Source of the DNA: Natronorubrum halophilum
GTDB taxonomy: Archaea; Halobacteriota; Halobacteria; Halobacteriales; Natrialbaceae
Length of the DNA: 64,000 nt
Assembly: GCF_003670115.1 (NCBI RefSeq)
Contig: NZ_QQTY01000005.1
Span: forward strand, 1-64,000
Direction of reading: 5' to 3'
This document shows positions 18,508 through 26,567 of the stretch, piece by piece (within the stretch, counting starts at the first letter, position 1; each line of letters starts with the position of its first letter). The translations under genes and the position numbers were made by a program. The notes beneath the pieces are model-generated. The model did no database searches and had not been told where the DNA came from. It saw only the letters and a program-made list of their open reading frames with translations.

Positions 18508-18743
18508 GTACCCGTGATTCCGCTGGCTGCTACAAAAGTTCATGAGATATAAGAGAGCAGGAAACGTGTAAGCGGTTTATTTCGGCTCGAGCGAGCAGGT
18601 CTCCGTCTCCGATCACGAGTTGCGTGTCCGTTCTCGAGCCGGGCGACGAGTCGCCGGTAACGCCTCCGCGCCGCCGATATCGACCTCAGCGACTATCGCA
18701 CCGGGGAACCGTTAAAGGTCGCACACCGCGTACGCGATACCTA

Positions 18744-20567
18744 ATGTCTCGGCAGTACCCGACGCGCGTTCTCCGGGCCGATCTCTCGTCCGGGACCGTC
18801 ACCAGCGGGCGGGTTCCGGAGGCGTGGCTCGAGCGGTACGTCGGCGGAAAGGGGATCGGAGCCAGATTCCTCTACGAGGAACTCGAGGCCGGGACGGACC
18901 CGCTGTCGGCCGAGAACGTCCTGTGTTTCGCGGTCGGCCCGGTGACGGGGTCGATGCCGGGTGAAGCGAAATACGCGGCGATCACGAAGTCGCCGCTGAC
19001 CGGGACCTTTCTCGACTCCTACAGCGGCGGGTCGTTCCCGAAGCGGCTCGCGGGATCGCTGGGGGATCACCTCGGCATCCTCGTCACGGGACGCGCCGAC
19101 GAAGCGGTCGTCCTCTCGGTCGCCGACGGAAGTGCGACGATCGAATCCGCGGACGAACTTCGGGGTGCGGACGCCGAGACGACCTGCGAGGCGTTTCCCG
19201 ACGCCGGGGTCGCCTGTATCGGCCCCGCCGGCGAGCACCAGGTCCAGTACGCGACCATCGCCGCCGACGGCGGGGCCCACCACGCCGGCCGGGGCGGTGC
19301 CGGCGCGGTCATGGGCTCGAAACGGCTCAAGGCGGTCGTCGCCCGCGGAGAGGGACCGACGGGACTCGAGGAGATCCGAGAACGCTACGAGCGGCGAGTA
19401 GCCGAGAGCGAGACCGGCCGCTGGCACGCCGCAAGCGCGACGGTGGAGACGATCGACTTCGCGGACGAAGTCGGCGTCCTCCCGACGCGGGGCTGGCAGG
19501 ACGGGCGGTTCGACGGCGCGTCGGAACTCGGGATCGAAGCAGTTCGCGAACGGGCGTCCGAGCGCGAACGGAACGACGACGCCGTCCCCGGCGGCTTCCG
19601 CGTCGAGGGCGACGCGGGCGAGAGCGTCCCCCGCGGCGCGACGCCGATCGTGCTCGGGGCGGGGCTGGGGATCGACGATTTCGACGCCGTGGCCGCGCTC
19701 GGTGCGACCTGTGACCGACTCGGAATCGACGTGATCACCGCGGGCAACGCGGTGGCCTGGGCGGTCCGGGCGAGCCAGGAGGGGCTGCTCGAGCGAGCGC
19801 TCTCCTTCGGCGACGACGAGGCCGCTCGAGAGCTGATTCAGCAGATCGCGACCCGCGAGACGTCGCTCGGCGACGCGCTCGCCGACGGCATCGAGGCGGC
19901 GGCCGCCGCGTTCGGCGACGAGGACCTCATCCCGATGGTCAAAGGGATGGACTGCTCGTCGTACGATCCCCGCGGTGCCGAGACGATGGCGCTCGCGTAC
20001 GCGACCAGCGACCGCGGCGCTTGCCATCGTCGCGCGCGCCCGGTCGAGTCCGAAGCACTCGGACGACCGTGGCCGAGCGACCGCGCCCGCGTCGCCGCCG
20101 TCGCGGGCGAGCAGAACCGACGGGCCGTCCTCTGGAGCCTGATCGCCGACGACGTCCTCGAGGACGCCCTCACGGACGATCTCGGTGCCGAGTGGCTCGC
20201 CGCGGTCGGCCGCGAGTACGACCGGTCCGAACTGGCGACCGTCGGCGAACGGATCTGGACCCTGGTTCGACTGTTCAACGTGCGCGAGGGGTTCACCCGA
20301 GAGGACGATGCGCTCCCCCCGGCGCTGCTCGAGCCACAGGCCGACGCCGACGGCACGGACAACGGACTCGATCCGGAACGCTTCGACGCGCTGCTCGACG
20401 CTTACTACCGATATCGGGGCTGGGACGAAGCGGGACGGCCGACTCGGGAGACGATTCGGCGACTCGGACTCGAGTCGGTCGTCGACGAGGAGACGCCGGT
20501 TCCCGAGGACGACGGTTCGACGGGCGGGACGCGACCCGGAGCCGCCCGCGGAGGTGACCGACGATGA
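18744..20567 (+). CDS. Aldehyde:ferredoxin oxidoreductase homologue lacking cluster cysteines
   Basis: The 607-residue protein is homologous to tungsten-dependent AOR enzymes. The N-terminal pterin-binding domain has GGKGIGARFLYEEL and GRGGAGAVMGSKRLKAVVA. The C-terminal domains contain GLGIDDFDAVAALGATCDRL, YDPRGAETMALAYATSDRGA and the following CH. The [4Fe-4S] motif expected just before residue 300 (CxxCxxxC) is replaced by DDAVPGGFRVEGD, and the fourth ligand region (normally a Cys in a DxLGLC-like motif) reads IADDVLED. The enzyme may therefore lack the cluster or have lost redox function. ATG 18744 follows a TTAAAG box near 18712. Confidence 0.88.
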   Translation: MSRQYPTRVLRADLSSGTVTSGRVPEAWLERYVGGKGIGARFLYEELEAGTDPLSAENVLCFAVGPVTGSMPGEAKYAAITKSPLTGTFLDSYSGGSFPKRLAGSLGDHLGILVTGRADEAVVLSVADGSATIESADELRGADAETTCEAFPDAGVACIGPAGEHQVQYATIAADGGAHHAGRGGAGAVMGSKRLKAVVARGEGPTGLEEIRERYERRVAESETGRWHAASATVETIDFADEVGVLPTRGWQDGRFDGASELGIEAVRERASERERNDDAVPGGFRVEGDAGESVPRGATPIVLGAGLGIDDFDAVAALGATCDRLGIDVITAGNAVAWAVRASQEGLLERALSFGDDEAARELIQQIATRETSLGDALADGIEAAAAAFGDEDLIPMVKGMDCSSYDPRGAETMALAYATSDRGACHRRARPVESEALGRPWPSDRARVAAVAGEQNRRAVLWSLIADDVLEDALTDDLGAEWLAAVGREYDRSELATVGERIWTLVRLFNVREGFTREDDALPPALLEPQADADGTDNGLDPERFDALLDAYYRYRGWDEAGRPTRETIRRLGLESVVDEETPVPEDDGSTGGTRPGAARGGDRR

Positions 20568-20644
20568 CTGACCGGCTCGATCTGGCCGTCGAGTCGCTCC
20601 CGGTGGTGCTCTCCGGATTCTCGTCGGGCACGGGACCAGACTAA
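20564..20644 (+). CDS. Tiny ORF overlapping the end of the AOR-like gene
   Basis: ATG 20564 overlaps the preceding stop by four bases and is preceded by GGAGGTGA at 20550-20557. It reads 26 codons (starts MTDRLDLAVESLP) to TAA 20644. Coupling and ribosome binding site suggest real translation. The stop is followed, in another frame, by a further protein-like stretch (about 20640-20760). The ORF could therefore be the front of a broken small gene such as a MoaD-like partner; this is a guess. Confidence 0.35.
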   Translation: MTDRLDLAVESLPVVLSGFSSGTGPD

Positions 20645-21442
20645 TCGACTTCTACAACTCCCGGTCGGTCGACGCGCCCTTCGTCGCCTCCCATGGCCTG
20701 CTCGAGACCGTCTTCGCGACGCCCTCTCGAGCGCCCGCGAATCACTCTGCATCGACCGGTGCCGGCTGGAGAGCGATCTGACAGGCAGAAAAATAACAAA
20801 TCCTAGCCAGTGAAATTCTATAGACATAATTTGCCGTGCCGTAATGGATCACGTATCGAGAGATATTGCCGCTCGTTTTCCTATAGGGCGTAATTAGGCC
20901 GTTTCTGTGTGACATTGTTGGAGACGAATCAGTCTCCGATCGTCCCGATAGCTTAAAACTGATAACTGCCATTATCGGACTATATAGGGCTAAAGAACCA
21001 TCTTCTGTATTCGAGATCTCTCGTGAACTGAGGGACGCCGAAAATATACGATTACTGTGTATTCCGGCTATATCAATACTACTTGATAATAGGTGGTCGG
21101 TCGATTCGGCCTTCGCTCTCGCCTCGAGTTCGTTCGCCCGGCTTACCGCTCGTGACCCGCCGCATCCCTGCTCTCGACTCGGCATGCGTTCACTCGCCCT
21201 CCGTTCTCACGCGCTCGACGATGTCGGAGCGAAACTACTCGGACCGATCCGCCGGATGATGGGTCGAGTGTCGATCGCTACTTCGCGCCCCTCGAGGCGC
21301 GAAACGTCGGGTCAATGCCGTCTCGAGAATCGACCGAGACGGTTCGCGAACCCGACGCGAAGCGACCAGATCACTTTCTTCCACAACGTTGTAGTCGACT
21401 GCTTTGTTGTACATTTACAATGTTGTATGTGAATGCCTCGAT
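20645..21442. other. Long AT-richer intergenic region, possible decayed gene
   Basis: From about 20780 to 21090 base composition drops to clearly AT-rich, unlike the flanks. A plus-strand frame stays open from 20887 to 21432 and, between about 20915 and 21080, reads protein-like (SLKLITAIIGLYRAKEPSSV) but has no good start codon. An opposing minus-strand frame is open across 20742-21185. Neither has recognisable homology or haloarchaeal codon use, so this looks like foreign or decaying DNA. The last 60 bp hold the operator-like boxes of the next gene. Confidence 0.4.
21383..21426 (+). promoter_or_regulatory. Paired ACAAYGTTGT boxes before the acyl-CoA dehydrogenase gene
   Basis: ACAACGTTGT at 21383-21392 is a perfect 10-bp palindrome and ACAATGTTGT at 21417-21426 is a one-base variant 34 bp further on. 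Between and overlapping them is TTGTACATTTACAA (5-bp inverted arms). The second box ends 16 bp before ATG 21443, so it should overlap the core promoter or start site. A bound repressor would block transcription. Confidence 0.5.
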
Positions 21443-22693
21443 ATGGAGTACCACGACTCCGAGAAAGCGAACGAGGTCGCCGGGCGCGTAGAGGATTTCC
21501 TGGAGGAAGTCGTCCTTCCCCGCGAACGCGAGGCGCTCGCGACGGGCGAGCGGATCACGATGGACGAGATCGAAGGCTTCTGGGAGGAAGCCAAAGAGCG
21601 CGACCTGTTCGCGCCGCAGGTTCCCGAGGAGTACGGCGGCCAGGGCCTCGACTTCAGCGACATGCTGCCGTCGTTCGAGCAGGTCGGCCGGTCGCTCATA
21701 GGCGCGCTCGCGATCCGCGCGAACGCCCCGCAGGAGGGGAACATGCACACCTTAGAGATGGTGGGTACCGAAGAGCAGAAAGAGGAGTACTTGCGCCCGC
21801 TCGTTCAGGGCGAGATCTCCTCGGCGTTCGCGATGACCGAGCCCAAACAGGGCGGCGGCTCGGATCCGAAGATGCTCCAGAGTACGGCCGTCAAAGACGG
21901 CGACGAGTGGGTCATCAACGCCCACAAGTGGTGGACGTCCGACGGCCTCGATGCCGATTTCTATCTGACGATGGTCCGGACCGATCTGGACGCCCACCCC
22001 TACTCCGGAACGTCGATCATCCTCGTCCCGGCCGACGCCGACGGCGTCGACGTCGTACGCAACATCCCCCACGTCGGCGGCCACGGCATCACCGAACGCG
22101 AGGGCGGTCACGCCGAGGTGAAGTTCGACGACGTCCGCGTCCCCGTCGAGAACACGATCGGCGAGGAAAACGACGGGTTCCAGATCGCACAGATGCGACT
22201 CGGCGGCGGCCGACTCACCCACTGCATGCGCTACTCGGGGATGGCCGAGCGGTCGCTCGACGTCGCGAAGGCCTACCTCAGCGAGCGCGAGGCCTTCGGC
22301 ACGACGCTCGAGGAGAAACAGGCGCTGCGCCACCGGATCGCGGACGCCGAAACGCGCCTGCACGCGGCACGCTGTATGGTCCGTCACGCCGCGCGCGAAC
22401 TCGACCGTAGCGACGCCCGCATCGAGGTCGCGATGGCCAAGATGTTCACCGCGAACGTCACCCAGGATACCATCGACCTCGCGCTGCAGTGTTGTGGCGG
22501 CAACGGCATCGGGAAGGATCTCCCGATCGCACACTTCTACGAGAACGTCCGCGCGTTCCGCATCGTCGACGGGGCCGACGAAGTCCACCGCCGCTCGATC
22601 GCCCGCTGGGCCTTCGAGGACGTCGACGAAACGGAGATCGAGAACGCGCTGCAGTTCGACGAGGGCCTGCGCATCGACGCGTTGGACGAGTAG
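21443..22693 (+). CDS. Acyl-CoA dehydrogenase
   Basis: The 416-residue FAD enzyme catalyses alpha,beta-dehydrogenation of an acyl-CoA. Family segments are VPEEYGGQGLDFSDMLP, AFAMTEPKQGGGSDPKML, AHKWWTSDG, GGGRLTHCMR and LQCCGGNGIGKD, followed by YENVRAFRIVDGADEVHRR. The start MEYHDSEKAN (21443) is preferred to a frame start 13 codons upstream that would lie in the promoter palindromes. It is the first of several beta-oxidation genes in this region. Confidence 0.93.
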   Translation: MEYHDSEKANEVAGRVEDFLEEVVLPREREALATGERITMDEIEGFWEEAKERDLFAPQVPEEYGGQGLDFSDMLPSFEQVGRSLIGALAIRANAPQEGNMHTLEMVGTEEQKEEYLRPLVQGEISSAFAMTEPKQGGGSDPKMLQSTAVKDGDEWVINAHKWWTSDGLDADFYLTMVRTDLDAHPYSGTSIILVPADADGVDVVRNIPHVGGHGITEREGGHAEVKFDDVRVPVENTIGEENDGFQIAQMRLGGGRLTHCMRYSGMAERSLDVAKAYLSEREAFGTTLEEKQALRHRIADAETRLHAARCMVRHAARELDRSDARIEVAMAKMFTANVTQDTIDLALQCCGGNGIGKDLPIAHFYENVRAFRIVDGADEVHRRSIARWAFEDVDETEIENALQFDEGLRIDALDE

Positions 22694-22779
22694 CCTCGAG
22701 CCTCGAGCGGCGTTCTCCGGAGGTAACCAGTCCTTTGCATGCCGTGAAATTTTCCGTCCCTATACCTTCAGTATCATCT

Positions 22780-22950
22780 ATGCCTGGATTGATTCAGCGA
22801 ACGGCACGGGCGATCGATGATATGTGGCAGTCGATCTGGCACGGATCAAGTCGCGCCGAGAAAGTCGTAATCGCCATCGTACTTCTGGTCACCGGATTGG
22901 CCATTCCGGTGATCCCGATCGTCTGGATCGCCCGGATTATCGCCAACTAA
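22780..22950 (+). CDS. Small single-span membrane protein
   Basis: The 56-residue product starts MPGLIQRTARAIDDMWQSIW and contains one strong hydrophobic helix (VVIAIVLLVTGLAIPVIPIV). A TATA-like CTATACC about 20 bases upstream suggests a leaderless or nearly leaderless message. It lies between the acyl-CoA dehydrogenase and thiolase genes. Function unknown. Confidence 0.6.
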   Translation: MPGLIQRTARAIDDMWQSIWHGSSRAEKVVIAIVLLVTGLAIPVIPIVWIARIIAN

Positions 22951-23079
22951 TACACGGCGCAGCGGGGCGAGATACGCGCTCAGCACGACCGGTGAAATCC
23001 ATCTCCGTGTGAGGGTTTCGCCAAGGTCATCGTGTGTGAACTCGGACAGGTCGGAACGGCAACCCCGTCTCGCCCGACC

Positions 23080-24249
23080 CTACACTCGTTCGATGATCGT
23101 CGCGACGCCCTGCCCGAAGCCGACGCACATCGTCGAGAGCCCCCGGTCCTGCCCGCTCCGCTCGAGTTCGTGAGCCAACTTCGTTAGCAGCGCCGCGCCG
23201 GTTGCGCCCAGCGGATGGCCGTGGGCGATCGCGCCGCCGTTGACGTTGACGGCCTCCCAGGAGACGCCGGTCTCCTCGAGCCACGCGCCCACGACCGAGG
23301 CGAACGCCTCGTTGACCTCGAACAGATCGATCTCCTCGATATCTATGCCGGCCTTCTCGAGGACCCCCTCGGTCGCCGGAATCGGTCCCGTGAGCATCGT
23401 GACGGGGTCGACGCCGACGACTTCCGTTTGAACGATTCGGGCCATGGGCTCCCAGCCGTGTTCCTCGGCGGCCGCCTCGCTCGCGATCAGCAGCGCCGAC
23501 GAGCCGTCGACGATCCCCGAGGAGTTGCCGGGATGGTGGACGCCCTCGCCTTCCTGGCGGAAGGACAGCGGAAGGTTCGACAGCGTCTCGAGGTCGGTAG
23601 CCGGCCGCGGGTGTTCGTCCTGCTCGACGCGCACCCGCTCCCCGTCGAATTCGGTTTCGACGGGAACGATCTGGTCGTCGTACCGATCCTCATCCCAGGC
23701 GTCGCCCCATCGGCGCTGGGAGTCGACGGCGAGTTCGTCGAGTTCCTCGCGCGTGAAGTCGTAGTTCTCGGCGATGCGTTCGGCCCCCTCTCCCTGGTGG
23801 GTCAACTCGTCGAAGTGCTCGAAGTAGGTGTCCGTAACGGCGCTCTTACCGTCCACGCCGTCGGCCCCGTCGGAGCCCATCGGGACGCGGGTCATGTGTT
23901 CGACCCCGCCCGCGATCAGCACGTCGTGTTGACCCGCCATCACGTTCGCCGCCGCGAAGTTGACCGCCTGCTGGCCGGAGCCACACATCCGGTTGAGCTG
24001 GACGCCGGGAACGGTATCGCCCCAGCCCGCGATCATCGGTGCGAGTCGGCCGATGTTGAGCCCCTGCTCGTCGATCGGCGTCACGCAGCCGTAGATAACG
24101 TCCTCGATCGTCTCGGGCTCGAAATCGGTGCGCGTTCGGAGCGCCTCGAGCGGTTTCGCCGCCAGATCCTGCGGGTGCGTGTCGCGGAACGAGCCGTCCC
24201 GCTTGCCGAAGGGCGTCCGGACCGCATCGACGATGACTGCGTTGTTCAT
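23080..24249 (-). CDS. Acetyl-CoA C-acyltransferase (thiolase)
   Basis: The 389-residue thiolase performs the last step of beta-oxidation or the reverse condensation. The nucleophilic Cys89 lies in NRMCGSGQQAV. The His motif is in GGAIAHGHPLGATGAAL and the second Cys in STMCVGFGQGVATI. Length and start (MNNAVIVDAVRTPFG) are standard. It is transcribed divergently from the enoyl-CoA hydratase gene. Confidence 0.95.
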   Translation of the reverse strand: MNNAVIVDAVRTPFGKRDGSFRDTHPQDLAAKPLEALRTRTDFEPETIEDVIYGCVTPIDEQGLNIGRLAPMIAGWGDTVPGVQLNRMCGSGQQAVNFAAANVMAGQHDVLIAGGVEHMTRVPMGSDGADGVDGKSAVTDTYFEHFDELTHQGEGAERIAENYDFTREELDELAVDSQRRWGDAWDEDRYDDQIVPVETEFDGERVRVEQDEHPRPATDLETLSNLPLSFRQEGEGVHHPGNSSGIVDGSSALLIASEAAAEEHGWEPMARIVQTEVVGVDPVTMLTGPIPATEGVLEKAGIDIEEIDLFEVNEAFASVVGAWLEETGVSWEAVNVNGGAIAHGHPLGATGAALLTKLAHELERSGQDRGLSTMCVGFGQGVATIIERV

Positions 24250-24453
24250 GGGCCTCCTAAGACAACGAGCGTGATAGGATTTCTGCTCGAGCGCGCTCGA
24301 CGGACGTCGCCGATCGAGAGACCGGCGAGGACGACGGTGGTAGGTAACGCGACGGTCAGCGCGCGGATCGGCTCGAGTTCGCGGTCACCGACGGCTCCCG
24401 ATTCGCCGCCGCCGATCCAGACGTTATTTGGTGATCGATCGTGATCGTCAGCC

Positions 24454-25251
24454 ATGGACGAAGATTTCGACACGGTCATGGTGGAATTCGACGACGAAAC
24501 CGGCGTGGGAACGGTCACGATGAACCGCCCGGACGCGCTCAACGCGCTCAACGGCCAACTCAGGGACGATATCGTTGCGGGGCTCCGGCGACTCGAGGCC
24601 GAAAACGAAGCGGCGGAGGGCGTCGCCTTGCGAGCCGTCGTGCTCGAGGGGGCCGGTGAGAAAGCCTTCTGTGCCGGCGCGGACGTCGGCGGCTTCTCGT
24701 CGGATTCGGCCGGGGCGTCCTCCGAGCCGTCCCACTACGAGTTCATCAGGGAGTTTCCGGTGCCCGTGATCGCGAAGATCGACGGCTACTGTCTGGGCGG
24801 CGGCCTCGAGACCGCGCTCGCGTGTGACTTCCGGCTGGCGAGCGAGGGCAGCGCCGTCGGCTTTCCGGAAGTCAATCTGGGGATCTTCCCCGGTGCCGGC
24901 GGCGTCCAGTACGTCACGAAACTGGCCGGCCCCGCCGTCGCCAAGGAACTGGCGATGACCGGCGACCACATCTCGGCGGAGCGCGCCGCCGACGAGGGGA
25001 TCATCAACCACGTCTACGCCGATGACGAGTTCGAAGACGCGGTCGACGAGTTCGTCACCGACCTCGCGGGACAGGCACCGCTGGCTATCCAGGCGATCAA
25101 ACAGTCGGCCGCTATGGCCGTCCAGACGGGGCTGAACGAGGGAGTTGCCTACGACGGACAGCTCTTCGCGGAGCTCCTGCAGACCGACGATCACGCGGAA
25201 GGAGCCGCCGCGTTCGGCGAGGATCGAGATCCGGAGTTCCAGGGCAAGTAA
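24454..25251 (+). CDS. Enoyl-CoA hydratase/isomerase family protein
   Basis: The 265-residue crotonase-fold protein hydrates enoyl-CoA in fatty acid breakdown. The oxyanion-hole motifs are AFCAGADVGGFS and CLGGGLETALACDFRLAS, and GFPEVNLGIFPGAGG carries the usual catalytic-region glutamate. A TATA-like TTATTTGG about 30 bases upstream of ATG 24454 points to a leaderless transcript. Confidence 0.93.
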   Translation: MDEDFDTVMVEFDDETGVGTVTMNRPDALNALNGQLRDDIVAGLRRLEAENEAAEGVALRAVVLEGAGEKAFCAGADVGGFSSDSAGASSEPSHYEFIREFPVPVIAKIDGYCLGGGLETALACDFRLASEGSAVGFPEVNLGIFPGAGGVQYVTKLAGPAVAKELAMTGDHISAERAADEGIINHVYADDEFEDAVDEFVTDLAGQAPLAIQAIKQSAAMAVQTGLNEGVAYDGQLFAELLQTDDHAEGAAAFGEDRDPEFQGK

Positions 25252-25789
25252 CCGCTCAGAACGGACGATCCACGGATTGCGTCGGGCCGGCGACTGGCCC
25301 GTCCGACCGATACGGGTCCTACTGGTCCACGTGAGGTGGCGCGCGCTGTCGATCGGAACCGAGCGAAAGCGAGGGACGATCGACGACACTGCGCGAGGGA
25401 TGAGCGAGCGACTGGAAGGAGCGAGTGAATCGGCTGGGGAGGGCGTGGAGATTAATATTGCCGGCGCGAGTGGCGTGTAACAGACAGTTTGTTTATTCGC
25501 GCTGGCGGCTATGCATACCGCCTCCTCTCCAACCGATTCACTCGCACGTCATCGAACCGCGGTTCGGCGGTGACGAGCCACGGCACAGCGCGCGCCACCA
25601 CACGCGGATCGGTCGTTCCACGCTCTGGCTCTCGACCGAGTGGACCGTCTCTCGGCCGGACGAATCAGCCGTCACGAGGCATCCCGAAGAAAGACCGGCG
25701 ACGCCACGGTAACAACTGCAACGAGTTCCACACCGATCGCACAGCCATCGCGCGATCAAGTGTGCGGTGACTTGCAGCGGCTCCTCCAG
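25252..25789. other. Gene-free region between enoyl-CoA hydratase and truncated dehydrogenase genes
   Basis: These 538 bp hold no supported gene. The centre (25421-25545) is a long palindrome described separately. The right part lies where the missing C-terminal coding of the neighbouring 3-hydroxyacyl-CoA dehydrogenase would be expected, yet shows no similarity to that domain when read in the three minus-strand frames. Confidence 0.45.
25421..25545. repeat. MITE-like 125-bp element with 22-bp terminal inverted repeats
   Basis: The left arm 25421-25442 (begins GCGAGTGAATCGG) and right arm 25524-25545 are inverted repeats matching at 20 of 22 positions. Pairing continues imperfectly inwards, including GCGCGA/TCGCGC, so the whole element could fold into one long hairpin. 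It has no coding capacity. It could be a miniature transposable element or a structured RNA. Confidence 0.55.
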
Positions 25790-26524
25790 TCACCACTCCT
25801 CGCCGACTCCGCGCAGCGAGAACGGGCCGACGGGGAGGTTGTACCCTTCCTCGAGCGCCGTATCGACCTGCTCTTCCGTCGCGATGCCTTCGTCGACGAT
25901 CTGTTGGGCCTCCTCGCGCATCGCCGCGTGACACCGGTTGGCGATAAAGCCGTAGGAGCCCGGATCGTCGTCGATGGTGACGCTCGTCTTCCCGAGTTCG
26001 TCGACCAGTTCTTCGGCGCGCTCGACGACCGCCGCGTCGGTCTCGGGCGCTTGCACGATTTCGACCATCGACATGATCGGGACCGGGTTGAAAAAGTGCA
26101 TCACCGCGACGCGGGAGGGATCCGAGACCGCGTTCGCGATCGAGGTTACCGAAAAACCGCTCGTGTTCGAGTACAGCGGCTGGTCGTCGGTCGCGTCGTC
26201 CAAGTCGCGGAACACCTGTCCCTTGATCGCGAGGGTTTCGGTGACCGCCTCGAGGACGAACTCGGTGCCGTCGGTCGCGGCGTCGAGATCCGTCGTGAAC
26301 GACAGCCGCTCGAGCACCGCGTCTTTCTCCGCTTCGGAGAGGTAACCGCCCTCGACGGCGTCCTCGAGGCCGTAGTTTCCGGAGACGACCCGGTCGCGGG
26401 CCTCCGCGGCCAGCTCGTCGTTGAGTTCGCGAACGCGGACGTCGTAGCCGGCTCGCGCGAGGACCTGTGCAATTCCGGCACCCATAACGCCGCCGCCGAC
26501 GACGGCTGCTGATCGCTGTGCCAT
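25790..26524 (-). CDS. 3-hydroxyacyl-CoA dehydrogenase, C-terminally short
   Basis: The product has 244 residues from MAQRSAAVVGGG. It carries the NAD-binding motif VVGGGVMGAGIAQVLARAGY, the segment YSNTSGFSVTSIANAVSDPS, the catalytic His region VMHFFNPVPIMSMVEIV and DDDPGSYGFIANRCHAAM. Typical single-domain enzymes have about 285 residues, ending in a helical dimerisation region with KVRAGKLG and a GEGFY-like end. Here the protein stops at FSLRGVGEEW soon after the GYNLP motif. It may be truncated by rearrangement, or be a naturally short variant. Start 26524 is preferred over the frame start five codons upstream. Confidence 0.82.
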   Translation of the reverse strand: MAQRSAAVVGGGVMGAGIAQVLARAGYDVRVRELNDELAAEARDRVVSGNYGLEDAVEGGYLSEAEKDAVLERLSFTTDLDAATDGTEFVLEAVTETLAIKGQVFRDLDDATDDQPLYSNTSGFSVTSIANAVSDPSRVAVMHFFNPVPIMSMVEIVQAPETDAAVVERAEELVDELGKTSVTIDDDPGSYGFIANRCHAAMREEAQQIVDEGIATEEQVDTALEEGYNLPVGPFSLRGVGEEW

Positions 26525-26567
26525 GGACTCACAACTCACTCGGGATCCGATAATAGTTTCGATCGGC

